A DNA stretch of 64,000 bases from Thioalkalivibrio paradoxus ARh 1 (GTDB lineage Bacteria > Pseudomonadota > Gammaproteobacteria > Ectothiorhodospirales > Ectothiorhodospiraceae), in assembly GCF_000227685.2 (NCBI RefSeq), contig NZ_CP007029.1, forward strand, positions 338,047 through 402,046, in the 5' to 3' direction. The notes beneath the pieces were generated by a model that saw nothing but the letters and a program-made list of their open reading frames with translations, ran no database searches and had not been told where the DNA came from. Below are positions 17,824-27,356 of the stretch, one piece after another (positions within the stretch are counted from its first letter, which is position 1; each line of letters starts with the position of its first letter). Both the position numbers and the translations under genes were made by a program.

Positions 17824-20274
17824 ATGTCTGATGCACGCCGAGATCGGTTCTTGCCGGACTCGCCCGTTGCCGAGAAGCTCGGGCCCGATGCCTTGCGCCT
17901 CGCGTGTCCGCCGGACGCTCTCGATTTCGAGACCACGGAGGATCTGGAAGACCTGGACCGGGTGCTAGGACAGGATCGCGCGTTGGAGGCGCTGAACCTG
18001 GGGATCGAGATCCCGCACCAGGGGTACAACCTCTATGTGCTCGGTTCGACCGGGCTCGGCCGGCGCACGCTGGTCAACCGCATGCTGCGCGAGGCGGCAC
18101 AAGGCCGGCCGGTGCCCAGCGATTGGTGCTACATCAACGATTTTGAAGCACCGCACCGGCCCCGGGCCCTGCGTTTGCCGCCGGGGCTGGGCCAGGCTCT
18201 GCGCCGGGACATGCAGCAGGTGATGGAGGCGATCATCACGGCGCTGGCCACGGCGTTCCAGAGCGAGGCCTACCGTGCCCAGGCGCAGGAGATCCACGAC
18301 GACCTGAAGGAGCGGGATGAGCGTGCGTTTGCCGCGCTTCGGGAGAAGGCCGAGGCGCGCAACGTGGCGTTGTTGCGCACTCCAGGCGGCTACACCCTGG
18401 CACCGATGCGTGACGGCGAGATCCTGAGCGCGGAGGAATTCGGCAAGCTCCCGGAAAGCGAACAGAAGGCCACCGAGGAGGCGGTCGAGGAGTTGAAGCA
18501 GGACCTCAGGCAGCTGATCGCCCAGGTCCCGCGCTGGCAGCGCGAGGTGCGGGAACGTCAGAAGGAATTGAACCTGAGCGTATCCAGCCTGACGCTCGAT
18601 CAGCACCTGGGCGAACTGCGGCGCAAGTACCAGGAACTGCCCGAGGTGCAGCGTTTCATCGACGCGGTGCGCGAGGATCTGCTGGAGAACTCGGAACAGA
18701 TCCGCAGTCTCGGCGAGGACGAGCAGGGTGGGCCGAACCCGGCCGGGCAGGCCGCCCGGCAGCTCAACCGGTACAAGGTAAACGTGCTCGTGGATCATGC
18801 CCACCACCAGGGCGCCCCGGTGATCTACGAGGACAACCCGACCTACCAGAACCTGGTCGGGCGCGTGGAGCACACGGTGCAGTATGGCACCCTGGTCACC
18901 GATTTCACGCTGATCAAGGCGGGCGCGCTGGCACGGGCCAACGGTGGCTACCTGATCCTGGATGTGGATCGGCTGCTGGGTCACCCGTTCGCCTGGCAGG
19001 CGCTCAAGCGGGCGTTGCGCGCCCACGAACTTCGGGTCGAGTCGCTCGAGACCATGCTGAGTCTCGCGAGCACGACGACCCTGGAGCCCGAGCCGATCCC
19101 GCTCGACCTGAAAGTGGTACTGGTCGGCGACCGGCTGCTGTACTACCTGCTGCAGGAATACGATCCCGAGTTCGGCCGCCTGTTCAAGGTGGCGGCGGAT
19201 TTCTCGGAAGATGTCCGCCGCGATGCCGATGCCACTCGGCTCTATGCCCGCCTGATCGCGACCCAGCAACGCGCCGGTGGGTTGCGGCCGCTGACCCGGG
19301 ACGCGGTGGCACGTGTGATCGAGCAGGCCGCGCGGCGGATCTCCGATGGCGAGCGCCTGTCGCTGCACCTGGGTTCGCTCGACGACCTGCTGCGGGAAGC
19401 CGATTACTGGGCCGGGAAAGCCGACTCGAAACGGGTGGACGAGGCGCATGTGGATCGGGCCGTGGATGCCCGAATCCGGCGTCTGAGCCGAATCCGCGAG
19501 GACGTGCACGAGGCAATCACGCGCGGCATCCAGTTGGTCGACCTCGATGGCGACGCGGTCGGGCAGGTCAATGGGCTTTCGGTGATCGGCCTCGGCGAGT
19601 TCAGCTTTGGGCGCCCGTCGCGCATCACGGCCACCGCCCGCCTGGGCGAGGGCGAGGTGGTCGATGTCGAGCGCGAGGTCGAATTGGGCGGTGCAATCCA
19701 CTCCAAGGGTGTGTTGATCCTGTCCTCCTACCTTGCCTGGCGTTACAGCACCGACCAGCCGCTCTCGCTGTCCGCGAGCCTGGTTTTCGAGCAGTCCTAT
19801 GGTCTGGTGGAAGGCGATAGCGCATCGGTCGCTGAACTCTGCGCGCTGTTGTCGGTGCTTGCGGCTGCGCCGGTGCGGCAGTCGCTGGCGGTCACCGGCT
19901 CGGTGAACCAGCACGGCGTGGTACAGGCCATCGGCGGCATCAACGAGAAGATCGAGGGCTTCTTCGATGTCTGTTCCCGGCGCGGCTTGACGGGCCACCA
20001 GGGCGTGGTGATGCCGGCCAGCAATCGGCCGCACCTGATGCTGCGCCGGGACGTGGTCGACGCGGTGCGCGATGGCCGGTTCCATGTCCACGCGGTACAC
20101 CACGTCGACCAGGCGGCGGAGCTGTTGACGGGGCTTCCCGCTGGCGAGCCGGATGAGGAAGGCCGCTGGCCGGCCGGCAGCCTCCATGCGCGGGTGCATG
20201 CCCGGCTCGACGAACTCGCGCGCCTGCGTCAGGCGTTCTCGGCGCGCGGCGGTGGCGGAGATGACAGCGCCTGA
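17824..20274 (+). CDS. Lon-related ATP-dependent protease (COG1067)
   Basis: I choose the ATG at 17824 because GGAGG ends 7 bases before it; this gives 816 residues. The order is an N-terminal AAA+ segment with the P-loop variant GSTGLGRRT (residues 74-82, Arg instead of the usual Lys, as is common in this family), a helical Glu/Gln-rich insertion (about 150-310), a Walker B/sensor region (GGYLILDVDRLLG), and a C-terminal Lon protease domain with the catalytic serine in EGDSASVAELCALLS and the lysine in GGINEKIEGFFDVC. It would degrade damaged or regulatory proteins in the cytoplasm. It overlaps the next gene by 14 bases. Confidence 0.9.
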   Translation: MSDARRDRFLPDSPVAEKLGPDALRLACPPDALDFETTEDLEDLDRVLGQDRALEALNLGIEIPHQGYNLYVLGSTGLGRRTLVNRMLREAAQGRPVPSDWCYINDFEAPHRPRALRLPPGLGQALRRDMQQVMEAIITALATAFQSEAYRAQAQEIHDDLKERDERAFAALREKAEARNVALLRTPGGYTLAPMRDGEILSAEEFGKLPESEQKATEEAVEELKQDLRQLIAQVPRWQREVRERQKELNLSVSSLTLDQHLGELRRKYQELPEVQRFIDAVREDLLENSEQIRSLGEDEQGGPNPAGQAARQLNRYKVNVLVDHAHHQGAPVIYEDNPTYQNLVGRVEHTVQYGTLVTDFTLIKAGALARANGGYLILDVDRLLGHPFAWQALKRALRAHELRVESLETMLSLASTTTLEPEPIPLDLKVVLVGDRLLYYLLQEYDPEFGRLFKVAADFSEDVRRDADATRLYARLIATQQRAGGLRPLTRDAVARVIEQAARRISDGERLSLHLGSLDDLLREADYWAGKADSKRVDEAHVDRAVDARIRRLSRIREDVHEAITRGIQLVDLDGDAVGQVNGLSVIGLGEFSFGRPSRITATARLGEGEVVDVEREVELGGAIHSKGVLILSSYLAWRYSTDQPLSLSASLVFEQSYGLVEGDSASVAELCALLSVLAAAPVRQSLAVTGSVNQHGVVQAIGGINEKIEGFFDVCSRRGLTGHQGVVMPASNRPHLMLRRDVVDAVRDGRFHVHAVHHVDQAAELLTGLPAGEPDEEGRWPAGSLHARVHARLDELARLRQAFSARGGGGDDSA

Positions 20275-20962
20275 GTTGCGCCTGCGCCGCATCCTGCTGG
20301 CGCTGGATGCCGGAGGCGCGGTGCCATCCGCACTGTCGCTGGCCGTGACCATCGCTTCGCGCTTTGGCGGACAACTGGAGGCGATGCTGCTGGCGCAGGC
20401 CGAGCTGACCCGGGCCGCGGAGTTTCCCTTTGCGAGCGAGGTCAGTCTGCCGTTCGGGCTGGAGCGCCCGCTGAGCGCGCCGATCATGCGGCGCAGCCTT
20501 GAAACACTGGCGGCGCGGGTGCAGTCGATGATGACCCAGCTCGCCGATCCGGCGCGGATTCCCTGGTCGCTGCAGGTTGCCGAGCGCAGCCAGTGGGAAG
20601 GGCTTCTGGCTGCGCCCGGCGAAGGCAGCCTGCTGGTGCTCACCCACGCGGGCCATTACCTGTTGCCTTCCCTGAGCTTGGCACCGGGCGGGCTGTACCT
20701 GCTGTACGACCACAGCCCGGCTGGCCGCGCGGCGCAGGCGCTGGCGGTCGCGCTCGATCCGCAGTGCGCGCAGACGCGCTGGCCCGGTTCTGCCGGTGCC
20801 GCGTCGCCGCCGGACGCGAATGCGGTCGCGCGCCTGCTCGACGTGCTGCGGCGGCTTCGGCCCGGAACCCTGATCCTGCCTGCAGCCCGGTACCGGGAGC
20901 TCGAAGGCGTATTGCGGCCGCTGATCGCACGGCTGGAATGCACCGTGCTGCTGGTGGGCTGA
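20261..20962 (+). CDS. Universal stress protein-like protein
   Basis: A 233-residue protein starting at ATG 20261 within the end of the protease gene. The N-terminus RLRRILLALDAGGAVPSALSLAVTIASRFGGQLEAMLL resembles the first strand and helix of the Usp fold (ILLALD, then a helix of small residues, then a second strand). The nucleotide-binding GxxG-9x-G motif of Usp proteins is not evident, and the second half (LRPGTLILPAARYRELEGVL, LECTVLLVG) only loosely matches. Overlap implies joint expression with the Lon-like protease, so a role in protein quality or stress is a guess. Confidence 0.6.
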   Translation: MTAPELRLRRILLALDAGGAVPSALSLAVTIASRFGGQLEAMLLAQAELTRAAEFPFASEVSLPFGLERPLSAPIMRRSLETLAARVQSMMTQLADPARIPWSLQVAERSQWEGLLAAPGEGSLLVLTHAGHYLLPSLSLAPGGLYLLYDHSPAGRAAQALAVALDPQCAQTRWPGSAGAASPPDANAVARLLDVLRRLRPGTLILPAARYRELEGVLRPLIARLECTVLLVG

Positions 20963-21045
20963 GGCCATCGCGCTTTGCCGGGATCCAGCGCCCGTGCGGG
21001 CTGGGCCGACGCCGCCGAGCGCGGTGCCGGCGTGACCGGGGCGAT

Positions 21046-21909
21046 TCAGGATTCGACGAGCTGCGGTGTGCTGGGATCGGGAAGCGCGGCACCGGTGCGC
21101 GACAGGATGCGCCCGCCGGCGATCGCCAGTACTTCGCCCGCCGCGACGGGCTCCCAGCGTTCCGCGGTCAGCGGGACGCTGGCCACCAGCGTCACGCGCT
21201 GGTGTGCCTCGGTGAGACCGAGGGTCAGTCCCTCGATCGGTTTCGGCGTGCGGCCCTCCTTCTTGGTCGGGCAGGTCCGGCAAAGCGTGAACAGCCCTGG
21301 CGGCTCGATGCGGCCGCAGGATTCCTGAGTCCGCTCGTGCCCGTGCACGAACAGGTATTCGCTGTCGGAGTAGAGGAAGTTGGCCGGGCCGAAGGGCCTT
21401 AGCAGCGCCGCAAAACGGCGAACCACTTCCAGGCGCAGTTCCAGCGCAGGGGGTTCCGGAGCATCCCACAGCGCGGCCAGGCGCGCCAGCAGCAGGCAGA
21501 ACGCGTGCTCGGAGTCGGTGTCGCCGATTGGCCGGAAACGCCCGAGGTCGGGCGCGGTGGCGTCTTCGATTCCGATCAGGTCGCCGTTATGGGCGAACAC
21601 ATGCATGCGCCCGCCGAGTTCGCGCGCAAACGGCTGCGTGTTCTCCAGAGAAACGGCGCCCTTCGTGGCCTGGCGCACATGGGCGAGAACGAGCCGGCTG
21701 CGGTACTTCTGCTCGCTCAGAAAGCGGATTCCGCTGCTCTGGCTGGCGGCCCCGGTGTCGCGCAGCCTGCGCACGTCGCGCCCCGAATAAAAGGCCGCAC
21801 CCCATCCATCCTTGTGCGGCGCACGCAGCCCGCCGCGTTCCGAGAACGCCTCCAGCGAGATCGACAGCGTCGCCGGTTCAAGGCTGGACATCGCGAGCAG
21901 CTCACACAT
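21046..21909 (-). CDS. Class II glutamine amidotransferase (YafJ-like)
   Basis: A 287-residue type 2 (Ntn) glutamine amidotransferase. The nucleophile is Cys2, exposed after Met removal (MCELLAMSS). Other features are HKDGWGAAFYSG, the conserved HVRQATKGAVSLENTQPF segment that binds glutamine, MHVFAHNGDLIG, and DTDSEHAFCLLLARL. The protein has no synthase domain, matching YafJ and related stand-alone enzymes whose acceptor is often ergothioneine-like or unknown. It is convergent with the USP-like gene. Reaction: glutamine to glutamate plus ammonia transferred to an unknown acceptor. Confidence 0.88.
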   Translation of the reverse strand: MCELLAMSSLEPATLSISLEAFSERGGLRAPHKDGWGAAFYSGRDVRRLRDTGAASQSSGIRFLSEQKYRSRLVLAHVRQATKGAVSLENTQPFARELGGRMHVFAHNGDLIGIEDATAPDLGRFRPIGDTDSEHAFCLLLARLAALWDAPEPPALELRLEVVRRFAALLRPFGPANFLYSDSEYLFVHGHERTQESCGRIEPPGLFTLCRTCPTKKEGRTPKPIEGLTLGLTEAHQRVTLVASVPLTAERWEPVAAGEVLAIAGGRILSRTGAALPDPSTPQLVES

Positions 21910-22113
21910 GCGGGAACCTCATCGGGAACCGCTGTGCAGGGTCGCACGGGGCGGCCGGCATCGGGAACTCTCGGACGCGAACAAGCATGGAAAAAGTATC
22001 AGCGGCAGCCGGCTCGGGGTCAAACTCACCACTCGACCCGTTTGCCCGTGCGGGACAGCAGGCCCGCGCGGACGGCGCGGTGCAAAGGGTCCGGATCGGC
22101 GCGCTGCGCGGGT

Positions 22114-22773
22114 TCAGCGCGGGCCGTAATGCTGCATTTTCCGGACTACCCGGTCGATTTCGGCATCGGGAAGCAGGCGCGGGCCGCCGAGGCCCAGGCT
22201 CAGGATGTACTGGTGTGCCAGGGTCTCCACTTCTCCCGCAAGCCAGAGCGCGCGCTCGAGCCCGGGCCCGGTCGCGACGACGCCGTGATTGGCCAGCAGG
22301 CATGCGCTGCGATCCTGCAATGCCTCGACCACGTTTCGGGACAGCGCCTCGGTTCCGAACGTCGCATAGGGAGCGCAGCGGATGGTCGGCCCGCCCGCGG
22401 CCGCGATCATGTAGTGGAGCGCCGGGATCTCCATGCCGCAGATCGCAAGAGCCGTGGCATGGAGGGAATGAGTGTGGACCACTGCGCCGATTTCGGGGCG
22501 CGAATCCAGAATCGCCAGGTGGAAGCGCCACTCGCTGGACGGCCGCTGACCGGCGTCGTGCTCGCCGCGAGGGCCGACGAAGACCATGTCCTCGGGGCGA
22601 AGCGCATCGTAGGGAATTCCGGAAGGCGTGATCAGCATGCCGTCGCGCCAGCGTGCGCTGACGTTGCCCGACGTGCCCTGGTTGATGCCCTCGCGGTTCA
22701 TGCGCAGGCAGATGTCGATCATGCCTTCGCGCAGCAACCGCTCCGATTGGTCCATGCTGGCTTTGCGCACCAT
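22114..22773 (-). CDS. Class II aldolase/adducin family protein
   Basis: A 219-residue protein if started at ATG 22773 (GGGAAG 4-9 bases upstream); the ATG at 22755 (MDQSERLLREG) is an alternative. Family motifs: NQGTSGNVSARWRDGMLITPSGIPYD near the N-terminus (substrate phosphate site), SSEWRFHLAILDSRPEIGAVVHTHSLHATALA with two metal-binding histidines, and CLLANHGVVATG with the third. The size and motifs fit L-fuculose-phosphate-type aldolases or decarboxylases such as MtnB-like proteins. The exact substrate is open. It begins 14 bases after the GGDEF-EAL gene stop. Confidence 0.85.
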   Translation of the reverse strand: MVRKASMDQSERLLREGMIDICLRMNREGINQGTSGNVSARWRDGMLITPSGIPYDALRPEDMVFVGPRGEHDAGQRPSSEWRFHLAILDSRPEIGAVVHTHSLHATALAICGMEIPALHYMIAAAGGPTIRCAPYATFGTEALSRNVVEALQDRSACLLANHGVVATGPGLERALWLAGEVETLAHQYILSLGLGGPRLLPDAEIDRVVRKMQHYGPR

Positions 22774-22786
22774 CGGCTTCCCGCTG

Positions 22787-25741
22787 CTACTTCGATCCGC
22801 CGCGGCGCGGCGATCTGGAACCGCCGTGCGAGGGCAGGCGAATGACGTCGGACTTTTGCCGTTCGCCGGCAGCGAGGATCGGACCGAAGGCTTCGGAAAT
22901 CGGCATCGGGTGGCTGATGAAGAAGCCCTGCGCATAGGTCACGCCGTATTCCCTAAGCAGTTCCAGTACCTCGGCGCTGCCGACATACTCGGCCACCGTT
23001 TGCTTGCCGAACCCGTGCGCGATGTTGACCATCGCCTGCACCAGCAGGCGATCGTCGGAATTGCGTTCCAGGTCACGGATGAACAGCCCGTCGATCTTCA
23101 CGAAACTCGCGGGCAATTGGCGCAGGTAATGGAACGAGCTGAAACCCACACCGAAGTCGTCCAGAGAGAAATGACACCCCAGTTCGCGGATGCGGGAGAT
23201 CATGCCCTTGGCCTTTACGAAATCGGTGACTGCGGCCGTTTCCGTGATTTCCAGTGTCAGATGCGAGGCGTCGATGCCAAGGCGCCGGAGTTCTCCCGCC
23301 AGCATGTCGTAGAGATCTTCGGAATGCAGCGAGTGGGCCGACAGATTGACTGCCAGGTGCAGATCCGGGCGGGATCGGTGCAGCCGGTGCATCAGTTCGA
23401 GCGCCTTGCGTAGAACCCAGCGATCCAGTTCGACGATCTGCCGGCTGTGCTCGGCAATTGGGATGAAGCGCCCAGGGGAGACCAGCTCCCCGTTCGGGCC
23501 GCGCATCCGTACCAGCAGTTCGTAGTGGTTCACATGGTCGTCGGCCAGGCGCAGCAGGGGCTGCGCAAACAGTTCGAACTTTTCTTCGACCAGCGCATCC
23601 CGCAGGTACTCGACCCAGTAGACGCGTTCCTGGACCGCCTCCCGGACCTTGTTCGCGGTGGGCAGGATATGCCAGTGCCCCGGGCCGGCGTCCTTGGCCT
23701 GGTACATCGCGAGATCGGCGCTGGCCATCAGATCGAGGGGGTTGTCGCCGTGGCGCGGGAACAGCGCCACGCCCACGCTGGCCGTGGTGCGGTGGCGCAG
23801 CCCCCCCACAGGAAGCGCGACGCGTTCGAGGCGCCGGGCCACGCGCTCGGCGAGGGCGGTAGCCTGGGCTTCCTCTGCATCCCGCAGCAGGATGCCGAAC
23901 TCGTCCCCACCCAATCGGGCGACTATCCCGTCGGTACCGACCACTTCCTCCAGCGCCTCGGCGACCAGGTTGAGCAGCTGATCCCCCGACTGATGACCGC
24001 TGAAGTCGTTGATATCCTTGAACTGATCAAGGTCCAGGAACAGGATGGCGCCGCGCGCGGATGGGCGTTCGAACGCCTGCTCCATCGCCAACTGGAAGGC
24101 CCGTCTATTTGGAAGGTTGGTCAGCGGGTCGTGGCTGGCGAGCCAGCTCAAACGCTCCTCGGCGGCCTTGCGCGCAGTCACGTCGAGTCCGACCGAGATC
24201 ACCGTGGCGTTGCCAGTTTCGGCGTTGTGCAGTGGGGCGTGGTACCAGGCGATCGTACGCGATTCGCCGTCGTTGCCGATGAGTGCGGTTTCCTCCTGGG
24301 ATAGAAGCTCCTCGGTCGGCCGGTCCCCGCCGCCGTTCATGAAGACGTCCCGGAAGTGCTGGCCCCGGATCTCGTCCCCCGATTGCCCGACCAGGCTCTG
24401 GCCATAGGCGTTCACCAGGCTGACACGGCCGCCCGCGTCATGGGTCACAATGATCACCCGCGCCGTGTCGAGCAGCCGGTTCACGAAATCGCGTTGGCGA
24501 CCGAGTTCGACCATCCGCGCCGAGAGTTCCCGGTCGCGGGCCTTCACACGTTCCTCCAGCGCCTCGAGCTGCGACGACAGATCCAGGGTGACCACGTCGA
24601 TCAGGTCGATCTCGTCAGCGAGCTGTTTGCGCGGTTGCCCCACTGCGCGCCGTACTGCCTGGAACTCCCCGCGGGCCAGCAAGGGAAGCTGTTCCGACAG
24701 CCTGCGCAGACGGTCCATTGGCCCCCAGAGGATGCCCAGCAGCAGCAGTTCGGCGGCCAGCCAGCCGCTCAGTGCGACTGCGAGGGCGGTCCGCGTGTCT
24801 TGCCGGATGGCGTGCATCTGTTCGGTAATGTCCGAGATCAGCAGCAGGTGTCCCGCGCGACTGCCGGGAGTCACCTCGAGCGGCAGGGCAGTCAGTTCGT
24901 AGTGCTGATCCTGCCAATCGAGTTGCCGCGGGCTATGCACCAGCGTCTCCAGCGTCCAAAGGCTGCTCGCCGCGTGCAGGACAGGCCGGGTGTGGAGTTC
25001 CCCGGTCAGAATGGCCACGTTACCCGACCAGGGCTCGAGATGCCGGTCGGGAACGAGATCGGGGTCCGGCTGGGCACGATCGATCAGCAGCCCGATATCG
25101 CTTCCCGAGATCCGCTGGGCGTTCAGCGCGACCTCCGCGAGGGAGCGTGACAGAACCACCGCGCCTCCGAGCATGCCGTCCACCAGCAACGGTACCACCG
25201 CATACTGGCGGCATCGGTTCTCGCACCAGAGTGCATGGCGAGGGGTCTGCTGGTCCAGCGCCTCGCGGATCCAGTCGGTGATCGGCGGCGCTGCACCGCG
25301 TTCGGGATTGCCCAGCGGTTCGCCCCAGGCGCCCAGTTGCTCGGCTTCGCTCGAGAAGATCAGGACCTCATCGACGCCCACCTCGAGCTGGATCACTGGC
25401 CACTGCGGGTCGAACGAGGCTGCAACCGCCGATCGATCGCGGCGCTGCAGCGCTGGACCCATGCCGCTGAGCGACGGGAGCAGGGAGCCCAGCTGTTGCA
25501 GATGCTCTTGGGAGCTTGCCATCGCCAGTTTGCTTTCGCGTGCCTGCCGCTCGTGGATCACCTCGCGATGCTGTTCGAACTGCAGGTTCAGGTTTGCGTG
25601 GCTGAGCAGTGTGTACATTGCCGCGAGACCGAGCAGCACCAGACTGGTCAGCAACAGCGCCCGCCACTTCAGGCTCAGAAACGGCCGTCGGGAGCGGCGG
25701 GCGCGGGTCGGCCGCGTCGAGGGATAGGCAGCAACGGGCAT
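22787..25741 (-). CDS. Membrane-bound GGDEF-EAL protein with periplasmic sensor and PAS domain
   Basis: A 984-residue c-di-GMP enzyme. One membrane helix at about 26-46, a periplasmic double-Cache-like sensor (about 47-305), a second helix near 325, a HAMP/coiled-coil linker, a PAS domain (about 425-535), a GGDEF domain with intact LGGDEFGILL (about residue 612), and an EAL domain in which the signature reads YELLVRM (about 740) with the later SLDDFGVGFSSFHYLR and FVKIDGLFI motifs intact. The ELL variant is common in active phosphodiesterases; the DDFG loop argues for activity. It lies downstream of a PstS-like protein and a porin in the same direction, so it may sense a ligand delivered by them. 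Confidence 0.92.
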   Translation of the reverse strand: MPVAAYPSTRPTRARRSRRPFLSLKWRALLLTSLVLLGLAAMYTLLSHANLNLQFEQHREVIHERQARESKLAMASSQEHLQQLGSLLPSLSGMGPALQRRDRSAVAASFDPQWPVIQLEVGVDEVLIFSSEAEQLGAWGEPLGNPERGAAPPITDWIREALDQQTPRHALWCENRCRQYAVVPLLVDGMLGGAVVLSRSLAEVALNAQRISGSDIGLLIDRAQPDPDLVPDRHLEPWSGNVAILTGELHTRPVLHAASSLWTLETLVHSPRQLDWQDQHYELTALPLEVTPGSRAGHLLLISDITEQMHAIRQDTRTALAVALSGWLAAELLLLGILWGPMDRLRRLSEQLPLLARGEFQAVRRAVGQPRKQLADEIDLIDVVTLDLSSQLEALEERVKARDRELSARMVELGRQRDFVNRLLDTARVIIVTHDAGGRVSLVNAYGQSLVGQSGDEIRGQHFRDVFMNGGGDRPTEELLSQEETALIGNDGESRTIAWYHAPLHNAETGNATVISVGLDVTARKAAEERLSWLASHDPLTNLPNRRAFQLAMEQAFERPSARGAILFLDLDQFKDINDFSGHQSGDQLLNLVAEALEEVVGTDGIVARLGGDEFGILLRDAEEAQATALAERVARRLERVALPVGGLRHRTTASVGVALFPRHGDNPLDLMASADLAMYQAKDAGPGHWHILPTANKVREAVQERVYWVEYLRDALVEEKFELFAQPLLRLADDHVNHYELLVRMRGPNGELVSPGRFIPIAEHSRQIVELDRWVLRKALELMHRLHRSRPDLHLAVNLSAHSLHSEDLYDMLAGELRRLGIDASHLTLEITETAAVTDFVKAKGMISRIRELGCHFSLDDFGVGFSSFHYLRQLPASFVKIDGLFIRDLERNSDDRLLVQAMVNIAHGFGKQTVAEYVGSAEVLELLREYGVTYAQGFFISHPMPISEAFGPILAAGERQKSDVIRLPSHGGSRSPRRGGSK

Positions 25742-25753
25742 CGTGGCCGCCGT

Positions 25754-26965
25754 TCAAAAGCGCAGGGACATCTGACCCAGCAGCATGTCCCAGCGCCGCG
25801 AGGTCGATGTCGGATCGGGGTTGTCCGGGCCGGGCAGCCAGCCGGTGCCATCCACCCGGTGGTACTCCGCCGCGAGCATCAGATTCGGGTTCACCTGCCA
25901 CTGCACGCCGGTGCTCCAGTCCTTGGCGAAGCGGGTGTGGGCGGGCAGCCCGGTAGCCTGCGCGAACCGCTGCCCGGACCGGTCGTTGTGGTCGGCATAG
26001 AGGACGTCGTAACGCACTCTCCAGGTCCACTCGTGGTTCAGGCGCCGCGAGTACTCCAGGTATGCGCTTTCACCAGTCACGTCGAAATCCCTGAACGGCG
26101 CATCGAATCCGGTCAGGCTGGAAGGCCGGCGAGCGTATTCTCCGGTGAGACTCCATTGCTCTGCGTTGTACTGCAGCGAAAGGATCCAGGGAGTGAAACT
26201 GAACTCGACGTTGCCAGGCCCCCCAGGACCAGAGCGGAACCGGGCGCCGGTATCCGCAGCGCTCAGCGCTGCGACGATACGTCCGCCATCGTGTTCGTAC
26301 AGTGCCTGCCCGATCACCGATGTCTTGCCCCGGAACGATCCCGGTTGTTTGCTGCCCATTGCGACCCACTCCAGATCTTCCCCGGTCTGCGGTCTGCCGA
26401 CCCCAAGGTGCATCCGTACGTCGCCTGCCGGAAGATTCCTTTCTGCGTAGACCGCGAGGCCGTCACTGGACAAGGCCAGCGACCGGGTGCGGTCGAAGTA
26501 GATGGACTGCGGAAGCAGAATCCCCGGTCGGGTGAATGCGACATCCCGGGTCTCGTTGAACAGCCCGAAAGGGTTCTTGGCGCGTCCGAGCCGAATACCC
26601 CAGTGACCGTCAGGCCCCGCGTGCATCTGCCGGTCGACCAGCAGGTAATCGATTGCCGGCTGGGCATCGCTGCGTTCTCCGCCGGCGCGGCGGCTGATCA
26701 CCTGGCCGGCAATCAGCGTATCCGGCCGCGGCCGCAGCGAGGCATTGAGCCCCAGCTCGATGAATTGAAAGCTCGGGCGATCGCTGCTGGGACCGAAGAA
26801 ATTGTTCTTGTCGGTCACCACCACCCCTTGGGTCGCGAACCCGTGCAACTGCAGATTCGTTGGGCGCGGAGCGCTCTCGCCGGCCCCGGCCTGCAGAGGC
26901 TGGAGCAGCAGGATCCCGGCGATCGCAGCGGCCTTACTCCACCGGGATGATTCGTACGCGCGCAT
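25754..26965 (-). CDS. Outer-membrane beta-barrel (porin-like) protein
   Basis: A 403-residue protein with a signal peptide (residues 1-29, ending LQAGAG) and a mature part of alternating short strands with aromatic ends (LQLHGFATQGVVVTDKNN, FQFIELGLNASLRPRPDTLI, WTWRVRYDVLYADHND) and a terminal phenylalanine (MSLRF), the outer-membrane insertion signal. No TonB plug is present. It overlaps the upstream PstS-like gene by 32 bases and is followed 12 bases later by the GGDEF-EAL gene, so the three form an operon. The transported solute is unknown. Confidence 0.75.
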   Translation of the reverse strand: MRAYESSRWSKAAAIAGILLLQPLQAGAGESAPRPTNLQLHGFATQGVVVTDKNNFFGPSSDRPSFQFIELGLNASLRPRPDTLIAGQVISRRAGGERSDAQPAIDYLLVDRQMHAGPDGHWGIRLGRAKNPFGLFNETRDVAFTRPGILLPQSIYFDRTRSLALSSDGLAVYAERNLPAGDVRMHLGVGRPQTGEDLEWVAMGSKQPGSFRGKTSVIGQALYEHDGGRIVAALSAADTGARFRSGPGGPGNVEFSFTPWILSLQYNAEQWSLTGEYARRPSSLTGFDAPFRDFDVTGESAYLEYSRRLNHEWTWRVRYDVLYADHNDRSGQRFAQATGLPAHTRFAKDWSTGVQWQVNPNLMLAAEYHRVDGTGWLPGPDNPDPTSTSRRWDMLLGQMSLRF

Positions 26966-27356
26966 TGATTGCCCCCCTTGTGGCGTAGCCGACGGCGCCC
27001 GGCGTTGAGGCTACCCGTTCCACCATTTCGGACTCGCTGTTAACCCGTTGCGGCGCCTGGCCGGACCCGGAAAAGATCTGGCGGTCCCAAGCCAGCCGAA
27101 GCTGGTGCGGGAAGACACCCAGCACCGCCTTCGTGAACTCGACATGTACCGGATGGTCGTCCGGAAGAACGAAAACCCGCGCGGCCTGGCCATCCGGCCA
27201 ACTGCGCTGGCGCATCGCGAAGATGGCCCGAGCCGAGTGCGCTGCCAGCGCCTCGGCCGGCAGATCGGCATGCCCTACCAGCAGCACGTCCTCGGACGCA
27301 GACGCCGCCGGCATCAGCAGTACGAGAATCGTGCCTAACAGGATTGTCGCCAGCAT
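26934..27356 (-). CDS. Small periplasmic PstS-like substrate-binding protein
   Basis: A 140-residue secreted protein if started at ATG 27356 with a signal peptide (MLATILLGTILVLLMPAASA). The mature part, with the segments LPAEALAAHSARAIFAMRQRSWPDG and VHVEFTKAVLGVFPHQLRLAWDRQIFSGSG followed by STPGAVGYA, is the single-lobe phosphate-ABC-like domain seen in short PstS-related proteins; the STPGAVGYA motif is typical. It is far too short to be a full PstS and has no transporter beside it. With the porin and GGDEF-EAL gene it forms a three-gene cassette. Confidence 0.75.
   Translation of the reverse strand: MLATILLGTILVLLMPAASASEDVLLVGHADLPAEALAAHSARAIFAMRQRSWPDGQAARVFVLPDDHPVHVEFTKAVLGVFPHQLRLAWDRQIFSGSGQAPQRVNSESEMVERVASTPGAVGYATRGAINARVRIIPVE

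Noticed and set aside
17965-20643. An 892-codon open frame on the minus strand
   Set aside because: Antisense to the Lon-like protease and USP-like genes, which have clear motifs; no recognisable protein in the antisense frame.
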